Of a DNA stretch of 18,033 nt, positions 6,280 through 13,893 are shown in pieces. Both the position numbers and the translations under genes were made by a program. Location of the stretch: positions 1 through 18,033 of the forward strand of contig JAMCRS010000451.1 in the NCBI GenBank assembly GCA_023380675.1, given 5' to 3'. This DNA is from Chloroflexota bacterium (GTDB lineage Bacteria; Chloroflexota; Anaerolineae; UBA4142). Below the pieces are notes generated by a model that worked only from the letters and a program-made list of their open reading frames with translations, ran no database searches and was not told where the DNA came from. Within the stretch, counting starts at the first letter, position 1, and every line of letters starts with the position of its first letter.

Positions 6280-7303
6280 GTCCATCTCCCTTGTCGCCGG
6301 TCCTGGCGCGGTGCAGCAGGCTGTGCGGCAGGCTGAAGCGGTAGAGCGTGCCGGCCGGATCGACGATGCCGCTCATGATCTCTTCGATCTCCTGCGGGTC
6401 CTTGCTCGCTATGACGGACGCGAGCGCGCTCATCATTCGCGCGCCCTGGTCGACGCCGGCAAGCGCCGGCCCATAGCAGCCGACACACGGCATGTTCGCG
6501 CTGGGACAGCGCGCCTGGCAGCCCCCGCGCGTCGCCATGCCGGAACACAGAATTCCCTGTTCGAGCAAACAGTCCGACGCGTTCGGCTGAAACGTCGCCA
6601 TGCGCTCAAAGCGCGTGATGGCCTTTTCGTGGCGGGTACGGGGACACTCGTCGCAGACGCTGAGGTTGGTCGCGCCGATCACCGAGCCCGGCGGCGGCAG
6701 CGCGGCTTGACCGTGCAGCGCCTGGATCACCAGATTGACGACGGCCGCGATCTGGTGGGACTCGGGTGGGCATCCGGGCATGTAGTAATCCACCCGCACA
6801 ACCTGATCGAGCGCCTTGACAGAATCGTAAAAATACGGAACGTGCAGCTCCCCTTCCGGCATTTGATGGTTCGGCTGCGGCCGAGTGCCGGCGGGATTGT
6901 CGGTCGTGACGGTCCCGAATGCGGTTGTCAAGACCTCGTCACGGGTCGACAGATTCGCCAGCCCCGGAATTCCGCCTTCGCACGCGCACGAGCCGAACGC
7001 GACCAGGATCTTTGACTTGTTCCTGAGTACCTGTGCCAGATGTTCGTTCTCGCTGTTGCGGATCGCGCCGTTAAAGAGCGTCAGCGTGATCGAGTCGTCC
7101 GGCATCGCTTCGACGTCCTTGTACTTAGCATCCATGGCAACCGGCCAGAAGACGACGTCGAAATTCGCGTCGACGTCCAGAATACCTTCGTGGACATTGA
7201 GGACGGCGATCTCGCACCCGCCGCACGCCGCTGCCCAGTACATGGCGAACTTTGGTTTCTCCGCCGTTGCCGGTTTAGAATTCGTTTCTGCTTGCTTGAC
7301 CAT
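6260..7303 (-). CDS. mvhG: [NiFe] hydrogenase small subunit, MvhG type
   Basis: A 347-residue electron-transfer subunit that carries iron-sulfur clusters from the NiFe site to MvhD/HdrA. Cluster motifs: CGGC (Cys27, Cys30), GSCACEGGIPG in the middle, YYMPGCPPESHQ, CDECPRTRHEKAI, then the C-terminal set starting CLLEQGILCSGMATRGGC and continuing through CPSANMPCVGCYGP. There is no twin-arginine signal and no membrane anchor, so it is cytoplasmic, as expected for group 3. The frame is open upstream into mvhD, but the true start is the ATG at 7303: the protein-like sequence begins there and GGAGGGGAG lies just ahead, inside the end of mvhD. It is 2 bp from mvhD and overlaps mvhA by 20 bp. The polar N-terminal extension of about 18 residues is a mild oddity. 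Confidence 0.93.
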   Translation of the reverse strand: MVKQAETNSKPATAEKPKFAMYWAAACGGCEIAVLNVHEGILDVDANFDVVFWPVAMDAKYKDVEAMPDDSITLTLFNGAIRNSENEHLAQVLRNKSKILVAFGSCACEGGIPGLANLSTRDEVLTTAFGTVTTDNPAGTRPQPNHQMPEGELHVPYFYDSVKALDQVVRVDYYMPGCPPESHQIAAVVNLVIQALHGQAALPPPGSVIGATNLSVCDECPRTRHEKAITRFERMATFQPNASDCLLEQGILCSGMATRGGCQARCPSANMPCVGCYGPALAGVDQGARMMSALASVIASKDPQEIEEIMSGIVDPAGTLYRFSLPHSLLHRARTGDKGDGHAAHFD

Positions 7304-7305
7304 GT

Positions 7306-7776
7306 CTATCGCTCCCCTCCGGCGGCCGGCGCCAGCTCCGGCAACCGCTCCGGCGCCCACGCCGCGGCCTTCCAGCTCAGCGGGCCCAACGCCCTGACGT
7401 CGGCCACCATCTGGTCGATCTCTTCCGCCAGCAGATTGCCCTCGGCGGCCGACGCCCACACCAACCGCACGCGTGCCGGCTCGACGCCCATTTGGGCGAG
7501 CATTCGTTTCAGCAGCGCAAAGCGCCGCATCGTCTTGTAGTTTTGCTCGACGTAGTGACAGTCGCCCGGATGGCAGCCGGTGATCAACACGCCGTCCGCG
7601 CCCTCGGCTAACGCCTTGAACACGAACTGCGGGTCGAGTCGCCCGGAGCACATCAAGCGGATGAGCCGGACGTTGGGCGAGTACTTGATGCGCGCGGTGC
7701 CGGCCAGATCGGCCGCGCGGTACGAGCACCAATTGCAGGTGAATCCGACAATGACCGGTTCGAATGTTTCGCTCAT
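7306..7776 (-). CDS. mvhD: MvhD [2Fe-2S] linker between hydrogenase and HdrA
   Basis: A 156-residue MvhD/FlpD-family protein, the [2Fe-2S] subunit that joins a hydrogenase (or formate dehydrogenase) to HdrA. The cysteines are FTCNWCSYRAAD (Cys14, Cys17), LMCSGR (Cys43) and TGCHPGDCHY (Cys68, Cys73), the usual family pattern. Length is normal, with a slightly longer Ala/Pro-rich tail. The start is the ATG at 7776 with GGAGGGAAT directly upstream. It lies between hdrA (49-bp gap) and mvhG (2-bp gap), the standard hdrA-mvhD-mvhG-mvhA order. Its presence is strong evidence that this hydrogenase docks on HdrA. Confidence 0.95.
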   Translation of the reverse strand: MSETFEPVIVGFTCNWCSYRAADLAGTARIKYSPNVRLIRLMCSGRLDPQFVFKALAEGADGVLITGCHPGDCHYVEQNYKTMRRFALLKRMLAQMGVEPARVRLVWASAAEGNLLAEEIDQMVADVRALGPLSWKAAAWAPERLPELAPAAGGER

Positions 7777-7825
7777 ATTCCCTCCGGGAGTTGGAACGTG
7801 ATTCCGCGTAACGCGGCCGCTGTCT

Positions 7826-9838
7826 CTACGCCGGGACCGCTTGGCGCTCTTCGTGTGCTCCGCCGTCGAGATTCTCCATCAAAATGCCCTCGATCTGAGA
7901 CATGATCTGTTCGTTGCTGAAATGCGAGCCGGCGATCGCGCCGGATGGGCAGGCGGCGACGCAAGTGCCGCATCCCTGGCACAACGCCGGATTGATCTCG
8001 GTGACCGCGCGGTCTTCCAGGAACGAGATCGCGTTGAACGGGCAGAGGTTGTTGCAGACGCGGCAGCCCGAGCAGCGGTCCTGGTCGACGCTCGCACGCA
8101 CCGGCTCCAGGCTGATCTGCCTCTGACCGATCAATCCCAGCACCCGCGCCGCCGCCGCGGCCCCTTGCGCGACGGAAGCGGGAATGTCTTTCGGTCCCTG
8201 GCATCCGCCGGCGATGAACACTCCTTCCGTCATCGTCGCCACCGGATCGAGCTTGGGGTGCCGTTCGATGTACCAGCCGTCCGCGCTGCACGAGATCCCA
8301 AAGAGCTGGGCGACCGCCTTCGAATCGTGCCTCGGTTCCATCGCGGCGGAGAGGACGACCATGTCGACCGGGATACGGAGCTGTCTGCCGACGATCGTGT
8401 CTTCCACCTGAACGATGAGCTTGCCTTCTTCACCCGGGTAGCGTACGGCGTCCGTGACCTCGGCGACCTTGCCGCGAACAAAATGCGCGCCTTCCGACAG
8501 CACGCGCTGGTAGAACTCGTCGTACGCTTTGCCGGGAGTACGGATGTCGATGTAGAAATTGTAGACCTTGGCCCCCGTTTTTTCCTGGACCAGGTGTGCG
8601 AACTTTAGGCTCTGCATGCAGCAGATCGCCGAGCAATAGGTGTTGTACTTTTGGTCGCGGCTGCCGACGCAGTGGACGATCGCGACCGTCTGCGGCGTGC
8701 CGCCGTCCTTCATGACGATCTTGCCGCCGGTCGGGCCGGCGGTGTTCGACATGCGTTCGAATTCGAGATTGGTGATCACGTTCGGGAGCTTGCCGTAACC
8801 GTAGTGTGGGACGCGACCGCAGTCGAAAAGATCGTAGCCGGTCGCGAGGATGATGTTGCCCACCTGCAACTTGAGGATCTCGTCTTCCTGCTTGAAATCG
8901 ATCGCGCCGGTGGGGCACAACTTTTCGCACGCCTTGCACGTGCCGCGCTCGAAATAGATGCAATTCTCCACGTCCATCACCGGATATCGCGGCACGGCCT
9001 GAGGGAACGGCGTGTAGATGGCCTTGCGCTTGCCCAGGCCGGCCTCAAAGACGGGATCGATCACCTTCTTGGGGCACTTTTCCTCGCAGATCCCGCAGCC
9101 GTTGCACAAGTCGGTCCTGACCTTGCGCGCCTTTTGCCGGATCTCGACGCTGAAATTGCCCACATAGCCGTCGACCTTTTCCACCTCGCTCCACGTCAGG
9201 AGCGTGATATTTTTGTGGTTGCCGGCGGTGAACATTTTGGGCGTGAGGATGCACGCCGCGCAGTCGAGCGTCGGGAAGGTCTTGTCGAACTGCGCCATGT
9301 GGCCGCCGATCGACGGCTCCCGCTCGACCAAATAGACGTGCTGGCCCTGATCGGCGATCTCGAGCGCGGCCTGAATCCCAGCGATCCCGCCGCCGACGAC
9401 GAGGACGTTTGGATTGATGTCGACGACGATCGGTTCAAGCGCTTGCTGCCGCACGACCCGCTGGACCGACGCCGAGACCATCGCTTTGGCTTTCTCCGTC
9501 GCGGCGCGTTTGTCCTTGGTCACCCACGAGACCTGCTCGCGGATCGACGCCATGTCGAACAGGTACGGATTCAGTCCGGCCCGTTTGCACGCGCTCCGGA
9601 AAGTCGCTTCGTGAAGGTGCGGCGAGCAGGCCGCGACCACCACACGTGTCAACCCCAGCTCCTTGATATCCTGCTCGATCATCTCCTGGCCGGGACTGGA
9701 GCACATGAACTTGTACGAGCGACCGACGCGCACGTTCGGAAGGTGTTCTTGCGCCCAGTGCGCGACCTCCTCCACGTCGACCGTGCCCGCAATGTTGCTT
9801 CCGCAATGACAGACGTAGACTCCAACCTTCTCGGCCAT
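7826..9838 (-). CDS. hdrA: HdrA, flavin electron-bifurcating subunit
   Basis: A 670-residue HdrA, the FAD protein that in Mvh-Hdr complexes splits electron pairs from H2 between ferredoxin and a higher-potential acceptor. In order: N-terminal cysteine domain (VYVCHCGSNIAGTV, Cys10 and Cys12; Cys46; Cys71 in VAACSPHLHE); FAD-binding VLVVGGGIAGIQAALE (145-160); LDCAACILTPK (191-201); an inserted ferredoxin domain with clusters at Cys245/248/251/255 and Cys301/304/308 plus Cys293; YCSAICCMQS (401-410); and a C-terminal ferredoxin domain at Cys589/592/595/599 and Cys620/623/626/630. I start at the ATG at 9838, which follows GGGAGGGG at good spacing; an 18-codon upstream extension lacks one. It leads the mvhD-mvhG-mvhA set. 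No canonical hdrB or hdrC is adjacent, so its disulfide-side partner is probably one of the CCG proteins upstream. Confidence 0.95.
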   Translation of the reverse strand: MAEKVGVYVCHCGSNIAGTVDVEEVAHWAQEHLPNVRVGRSYKFMCSSPGQEMIEQDIKELGLTRVVVAACSPHLHEATFRSACKRAGLNPYLFDMASIREQVSWVTKDKRAATEKAKAMVSASVQRVVRQQALEPIVVDINPNVLVVGGGIAGIQAALEIADQGQHVYLVEREPSIGGHMAQFDKTFPTLDCAACILTPKMFTAGNHKNITLLTWSEVEKVDGYVGNFSVEIRQKARKVRTDLCNGCGICEEKCPKKVIDPVFEAGLGKRKAIYTPFPQAVPRYPVMDVENCIYFERGTCKACEKLCPTGAIDFKQEDEILKLQVGNIILATGYDLFDCGRVPHYGYGKLPNVITNLEFERMSNTAGPTGGKIVMKDGGTPQTVAIVHCVGSRDQKYNTYCSAICCMQSLKFAHLVQEKTGAKVYNFYIDIRTPGKAYDEFYQRVLSEGAHFVRGKVAEVTDAVRYPGEEGKLIVQVEDTIVGRQLRIPVDMVVLSAAMEPRHDSKAVAQLFGISCSADGWYIERHPKLDPVATMTEGVFIAGGCQGPKDIPASVAQGAAAAARVLGLIGQRQISLEPVRASVDQDRCSGCRVCNNLCPFNAISFLEDRAVTEINPALCQGCGTCVAACPSGAIAGSHFSNEQIMSQIEGILMENLDGGAHEERQAVPA

Positions 9839-9989
9839 ATCCCCTCCCTGGTGACACCGATCGGATTGTATGGTGTGGCCTTCCGTTCTCATGCCGAACG
9901 ACTGACACGTGAAGAATCAACAGCTACCCATCTCAAGCGTAGTTCCTCAAGAGCTCCTTTGCGTAATCCCAAATTGACTACGGCGATAT

Positions 9990-10018
9990 GAGAGCTGGGC
10001 AGTGAAACTGCCTCTCTT
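9990..10018. other. Hairpin at the boundary between the ETF module and hdrA
   Basis: GGCAGT (9998-10003) and ACTGCC (10007-10012) form a 6-bp stem with a GAA loop, extended after an asymmetric bulge by GAGAG/CTCTT. It overlaps the stop codon of the membrane CCG protein. There is no U-run on the minus strand, so it is at best a weak terminator or an RNA-processing site. The rest of the 178-bp gap holds a TACAAT on the minus strand about 20 nt ahead of the hdrA start, without a recognisable -35. Confidence 0.35.
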
Positions 10019-12032
10019 ACAGCGCCTCCTGCACCAGCTCGATCAGGTCTTGCACGACAAGCCGTTCCGCGTAACCCGCCGTCTTGACGGCGTCGCGAAA
10101 CATGGTGATGTCCTTGGGGCAGGCGGCGACGAATCTATCGACGCCGGCGAGCGCCGCGGCTTCACGAATCCGCGCCTCGCTCGGCCGTTCCTTGATCGCG
10201 CCTTCCTCCATCCAGATTCGACCGCCGCCGGCGCCGCAGCACAGCGCCCGGTCCCGATGACGCGGCATCTCGATCAATTTGCAGCCGGTCGCCTCGATGA
10301 CGCGGCGGGGCGCGTCGTAGACGCCGTTGTACCGACCCAGGTAGCAGGGGTCGTGATACGTGACGCGATAGCCAAGTTTCTTGCTCAGCTTGAGCTTGCC
10401 CGCGCCGATCAGTCCATCCAGGACTTGCGCATAGTGGTAGACGGGCGGAGCGGCGCCGCGCGTTTCACTCCATGCCCCTTCGGGATACTCGTGCTTGAGC
10501 GTGTTGTATGTGTGCGGGTCGGTCGTGACGATCGCGTTGAATTTCGATCTGGCGAGCACCGCCGCGTTTTGTTCCACCAGCATCTCGTACAGGCCTTCTT
10601 CCCCAACGCGCCGCACGTCGTTGCCCGCGCTGCGCTCGCCCTCGTAGAGGATTCCAAAATCCATTCCGGCGGCCTGGAACACTTTCGCCGTCGCGCGGGT
10701 GACTTCCGTCAGCCCGGCGCTGTACGACGCATAGTCGCCGACGAACCACAGGTATTCGACCGGCTCTTTGCGCGCGTCCTTGATCTTGGGCTGGATCGGC
10801 TGCGCCCATTTGGCGCGCGCCCGTTCCGACTGACCGAACGAATTGCCGTAGCGGCCGACTTTGGCCAGCGTCTCCTGCAGCCGGCCGTCCATCCTCCCCT
10901 CGCCGACGAGGTAACGCCGCAGATCGACGATGGCGTCGACGTGCTCGATCAAGACGGGACATTCGCGCAGGCAGGCGCCGCAGGTGGTGCAAGACCACAC
11001 CATTGCGTCTGTGATGGCTCCGTCGATCAACTGCGGCGCCTCTCGCGCGTCCCGAAGGAGAGACGCGCCGTCCCGGTGGAGTGCCTCGCGAAGAGCCAAT
11101 ATCATCTGTTTTGGACTGAGCGGAGCCCCGGACGCGTAACTCGGGCACGCGTCCTGGCAGCGACCGCATTCGGTGCAGGCATCGCCGTCCAGCAGCTGCT
11201 TCCAGGTCAGGTCCCGCAGCGTGTGGACGTAGAGCGGCTCGCCGGTCGAAGATTGCGCTAGGGGTTTGAGTTTGCCCATCGGCCGGTCGAGTTTAGAGAA
11301 GTACGTGTTCAGCAGGCTCGTAGGAATGTGTAGGAGCGTGCCAGCGGGCAGCGTAACGAATAGGACGACGACGGTGGCCAGATGGAACGACCAGACCGCC
11401 GTGTGCCAGTTCGCCAGCGTCTCACTCGTCGCGCCGGTCGCCAGCCAGCCCTGCGCCAGCAAGTTGCCGGTCGGCGCCCACCATCCCCAGTCCGGGCGAG
11501 CTGCAGCCAGCCGCAGCGACTCGGTCACGAGCCCCCCGGCGACGATGACGACGATGAGCGCCAGCGACCAAACAAAGCCGGGTCGCAGCGTCAGGCGCGA
11601 CGGCCGGGTGACCAAGCGGCGGTAGGCGGCCATCCCGGCGCCGACGAGGAAAACGACGGCGAACACATCCAGGACAAGCTTGAAAACGAGGTAAACGTTG
11701 CCCAGAAGGAATTTGAAGAGGTGGCCGTCGATGGCCGCGAGCGTGGTCCCGGCGAAGAAGACGATAAAGCTCCAGGCCAGTGCGGCGTGCATGACGCCCG
11801 GATAGCGCTGGCTCAGGACGCGCGTTTGAGCGACCGCAATAGTGATTACGCGTCCGAGTCGCACGAGAGGCCGGTCCCAGCGCTCTTCCGGTCTTCCGAC
11901 CCGCCACCACAAACGTGCCTGGAAGACGAGCCGCCCGAGCAGCACGAGAGTCGCCAGCGCCATGATCGTATAAGTCAGCAGCGCCGGATTCCAACCGATA
12001 GGAATTCCCCAAAAGTCAGGTCGCTCTGGCAT
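10017..12032 (-). CDS. Membrane heme/FeS/CCG oxidoreductase (EMO or HdrDE-like fusion)
   Basis: A 671-residue protein joining a NarI/HdrE-like membrane domain to an HdrD-like domain. The membrane part has about five helices (20-42, 83-105, 110-137, 153-172, 210-237) with candidate heme b histidines 82, 104, 210, 217 and 235. Two ferredoxin clusters follow: Cys286/289/292/296 and Cys348/351/354/358. The C-terminal CCG site is present (DPCYLGR Cys563, ALCCGAGGG Cys598/599, AACPKD Cys638), with Asp641 where the last Cys is usual. The first CCG site has lost all its cysteines (Asp433, Ser468-Ala469, Asp505, Thr508). Its place next to etfBA fits the ETF:(methyl)menaquinone oxidoreductase type, which moves electrons between ETF and the quinone pool. 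HdrDE or a DsrMK-like role are alternatives. The start has AAGGTGAAGGA upstream; the gene is 25 bp from etfA. Confidence 0.88.
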   Translation of the reverse strand: MPERPDFWGIPIGWNPALLTYTIMALATLVLLGRLVFQARLWWRVGRPEERWDRPLVRLGRVITIAVAQTRVLSQRYPGVMHAALAWSFIVFFAGTTLAAIDGHLFKFLLGNVYLVFKLVLDVFAVVFLVGAGMAAYRRLVTRPSRLTLRPGFVWSLALIVVIVAGGLVTESLRLAAARPDWGWWAPTGNLLAQGWLATGATSETLANWHTAVWSFHLATVVVLFVTLPAGTLLHIPTSLLNTYFSKLDRPMGKLKPLAQSSTGEPLYVHTLRDLTWKQLLDGDACTECGRCQDACPSYASGAPLSPKQMILALREALHRDGASLLRDAREAPQLIDGAITDAMVWSCTTCGACLRECPVLIEHVDAIVDLRRYLVGEGRMDGRLQETLAKVGRYGNSFGQSERARAKWAQPIQPKIKDARKEPVEYLWFVGDYASYSAGLTEVTRATAKVFQAAGMDFGILYEGERSAGNDVRRVGEEGLYEMLVEQNAAVLARSKFNAIVTTDPHTYNTLKHEYPEGAWSETRGAAPPVYHYAQVLDGLIGAGKLKLSKKLGYRVTYHDPCYLGRYNGVYDAPRRVIEATGCKLIEMPRHRDRALCCGAGGGRIWMEEGAIKERPSEARIREAAALAGVDRFVAACPKDITMFRDAVKTAGYAERLVVQDLIELVQEAL

Positions 12033-12057
12033 AAGTGTCCTTCACCTTCGGAGCCGC

Positions 12058-13044
12058 CTACCCTTCCACCAGCGCTCCTCTTATCTCGCGAATCTTGTCC
12101 GTGAGGATCGGCGCGAGATCGAGCAGGTCGACGGTCGCGCCGTAGCGGGCTAGCCCAAAGATCGGCGCGGCGGGATCGGTATTGACGGCGACGATCATCT
12201 CGGCGCCGCCGAGCGCTTCGACGTGCTCGGGCGCACCGCTGATGCCGAGCGCCAGGTAGAGCTTGGGCTTGACCGACTTGCCGGATTTGCCGACGAGTCG
12301 CTGCATCGGGAGCCAGCCTTGATCGATCACCGGCCGTGAACCGCATACGACTCCGCCGAGCGCCTTGGCCAGGTCTTCAGCCAGCTCGACATTATCCTTG
12401 TTTTGGATCCCGCGACCGATGGAAACGAGAATCGGTTCCTTGGAGATATCGACGTCGCCGGTGGCCGGCTCGATAAATTCCTTGACCTGTACGCGAAGGT
12501 TGTCCAGCGCGGGCGCCGGTACCCGCTTCACCTCGGGCGTCTTGGTGCTCTTGCCTCCCTCCGCTTTGTGGCCGCCTGGAACCATCATGAGAAGAGCCGT
12601 GGGCTCGGGGATGTCTCCTTCAGCCAGGATCTTGCCTCCGCACGTGTTGCAGAGGAATTTCGCCTTCCCTTGCTCGACGCGCACACTGCGGCAAGAGCTC
12701 ACCAGCGGCAGCGCCAGGTGCGAGGAGAGCCAGGGTGCAACGTCCCCGCCGATCGACGTATCTCCGAACAGCACCGCGCGGGGCGAGTACTCTCCGATCA
12801 CGCTAACCAGCACTTGTTGATACGCGTCGGACGTAAAGTCGGCCAGCGCGGGATGTTCCACGTAGAGCACTTGGTCGGCCGCCAGATCGCGCGTCAACTC
12901 GTCCACGTCGTTGCCGAGGAGAACGGCGACGACCCTGGCGCCGGAGCCCTGCGCCAGGGCGCGAGCGGCTGCCAGCATCATGTACGAAATGTCAGCCACC
13001 TGCCCGCGCAGGTGCTCGACGACGACGAAAATATCTGCACTCAT
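12058..13044 (-). CDS. etfA: Electron transfer flavoprotein alpha subunit
   Basis: A 328-residue EtfA. The C-terminal FAD domain (about 205-328) has the classic run: SIGRGIQ (208-214), GSRPVIDQGWLP (235-246), VGKSGKSVKP (251-260), LGISGAPEH (266-274) and AVNTDPAAPIF (286-296). The N-terminal half is the usual alpha/beta domain, with GDTSIGGDVAP at 94-103. There is no fused N-terminal ferredoxin domain. The start ATG has AGGAG 7 nt upstream. It lies 46 bp after etfB and 25 bp before the membrane oxidoreductase, so the ETF is probably that enzyme's partner. It would accept electrons from acyl-CoA or 2-hydroxyacid dehydrogenases, none of which are encoded in the window. Whether it is a bifurcating ETF cannot be settled by eye. 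Confidence 0.95.
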   Translation of the reverse strand: MSADIFVVVEHLRGQVADISYMMLAAARALAQGSGARVVAVLLGNDVDELTRDLAADQVLYVEHPALADFTSDAYQQVLVSVIGEYSPRAVLFGDTSIGGDVAPWLSSHLALPLVSSCRSVRVEQGKAKFLCNTCGGKILAEGDIPEPTALLMMVPGGHKAEGGKSTKTPEVKRVPAPALDNLRVQVKEFIEPATGDVDISKEPILVSIGRGIQNKDNVELAEDLAKALGGVVCGSRPVIDQGWLPMQRLVGKSGKSVKPKLYLALGISGAPEHVEALGGAEMIVAVNTDPAAPIFGLARYGATVDLLDLAPILTDKIREIRGALVEG

Positions 13045-13090
13045 CGGTCTGCTCCTGTCATTCGAGGGGATGGGTCGCCAGTCAACGTCG

Positions 13091-13855
13091 TTAGAGCACG
13101 CCTTCCGCCTGGAGTATCTCTACGAGCCTCGTCGCGACCCGGTCGGTATCGCCCTCGATCATCGTCGCGCGTTCCGCCGGTTCCGGCTGAAACATCCGGG
13201 TCACCGGACGCGCGCCGATGGCCTCGGGTTCCGCCGCCGGGCGCGTTTCGATCTTGGCGGTCTTTGTCGTCTGTCGAATCTTGCTGATCGGCACATATCG
13301 AGGCGGCTTTTCCGCGGCCTGAATACCGATTACGGCGGGGAGCGTCACGACCATCTGGGCGATCAACCCACCGGGGTACTCCTTGCGGGCTTGCACGGCG
13401 CCGTCGGCGACTGCCACCCCGGATACATAGCCCACGTACGGCATCCCAAAATGCTCGGCCAATTGCGGCCCGACGGAACCGTCGAGATCGTTGTGCGCCT
13501 GTACGCCGGTCAGGATCAACTCCGGGCGCAGCGGCTCGATCGCGTTCGCGATGATGCGCGCCAGGGCGTGATTGCTCATGGCTTCCCCGAATGTGCCGAG
13601 CAGCTTGATCAATCGGTCGGCCCCTTTGGCGGCCGCGGCGTAGAGGGCTTCGTCGACTCCGTCGGCGTCGATCGCGATCACCGTCACTTCGCCGTCTCCT
13701 TTTTCCTTGAGGAGGATCGCCTGTTCCAGCGCGTGATCGTCGAATTCGTTGAGCTTGAGCCGGATCGAATCTGCGTCCAGGCACGCCCCTTCGGCGTCGA
13801 CGGTCAATTCCTCGACCAGATCGGGGACGAGCTTGATCGGGACCACAATATTCAT
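13091..13855 (-). CDS. etfB: Electron transfer flavoprotein beta subunit
   Basis: A 254-residue EtfB, the partner of EtfA. It starts MNIVVPIKLVPD, has the LNEFDDHALEQAILLKE segment (35-51) and the nucleotide-binding signature TGVQAHNDLDGSVGPQLAEH (116-135). The C-terminal part (about 186-225) includes the arm-like stretch that wraps around EtfA. The signature differs from the GRQAxDGDTAQVGP form I associate with NADH-using bifurcating ETFs, which slightly favours a non-bifurcating ETF; this is inference. AGGAGG lies 9 nt before the ATG. It is 38 bp from the upstream iron-sulfur protein gene and 46 bp from etfA, in the usual etfB-etfA order. Confidence 0.95.
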   Translation of the reverse strand: MNIVVPIKLVPDLVEELTVDAEGACLDADSIRLKLNEFDDHALEQAILLKEKGDGEVTVIAIDADGVDEALYAAAAKGADRLIKLLGTFGEAMSNHALARIIANAIEPLRPELILTGVQAHNDLDGSVGPQLAEHFGMPYVGYVSGVAVADGAVQARKEYPGGLIAQMVVTLPAVIGIQAAEKPPRYVPISKIRQTTKTAKIETRPAAEPEAIGARPVTRMFQPEPAERATMIEGDTDRVATRLVEILQAEGVL

Positions 13856-13893
13856 CTTCTCTGCCTCCTCTCGCTTGAATCGCGCGCGTCGTC

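Noticed and set aside
5470..6336. Plus-strand ORF (288 codons) antisense to mvhA
   Set aside because: It mirrors the hydrogenase frame and has no independent support.
6260..7732. 490-codon reading of the hydrogenase small subunit
   Set aside because: The first 143 codons run through mvhD in the wrong frame; the family sequence and ribosome site place the start at 7303.
8651..9991. Long plus-strand ORF (446 codons) antisense to hdrA
   Set aside because: It is the mirror of a conserved HdrA reading frame in GC-rich DNA, lacks a ribosome binding site and has no recognisable domain.
10002..11261. Long plus-strand ORF (419 codons) antisense to the membrane CCG protein
   Set aside because: It is opposite a clearly conserved gene, its Arg/Asp/His-rich composition is typical of antisense frames, and it shows no motif.
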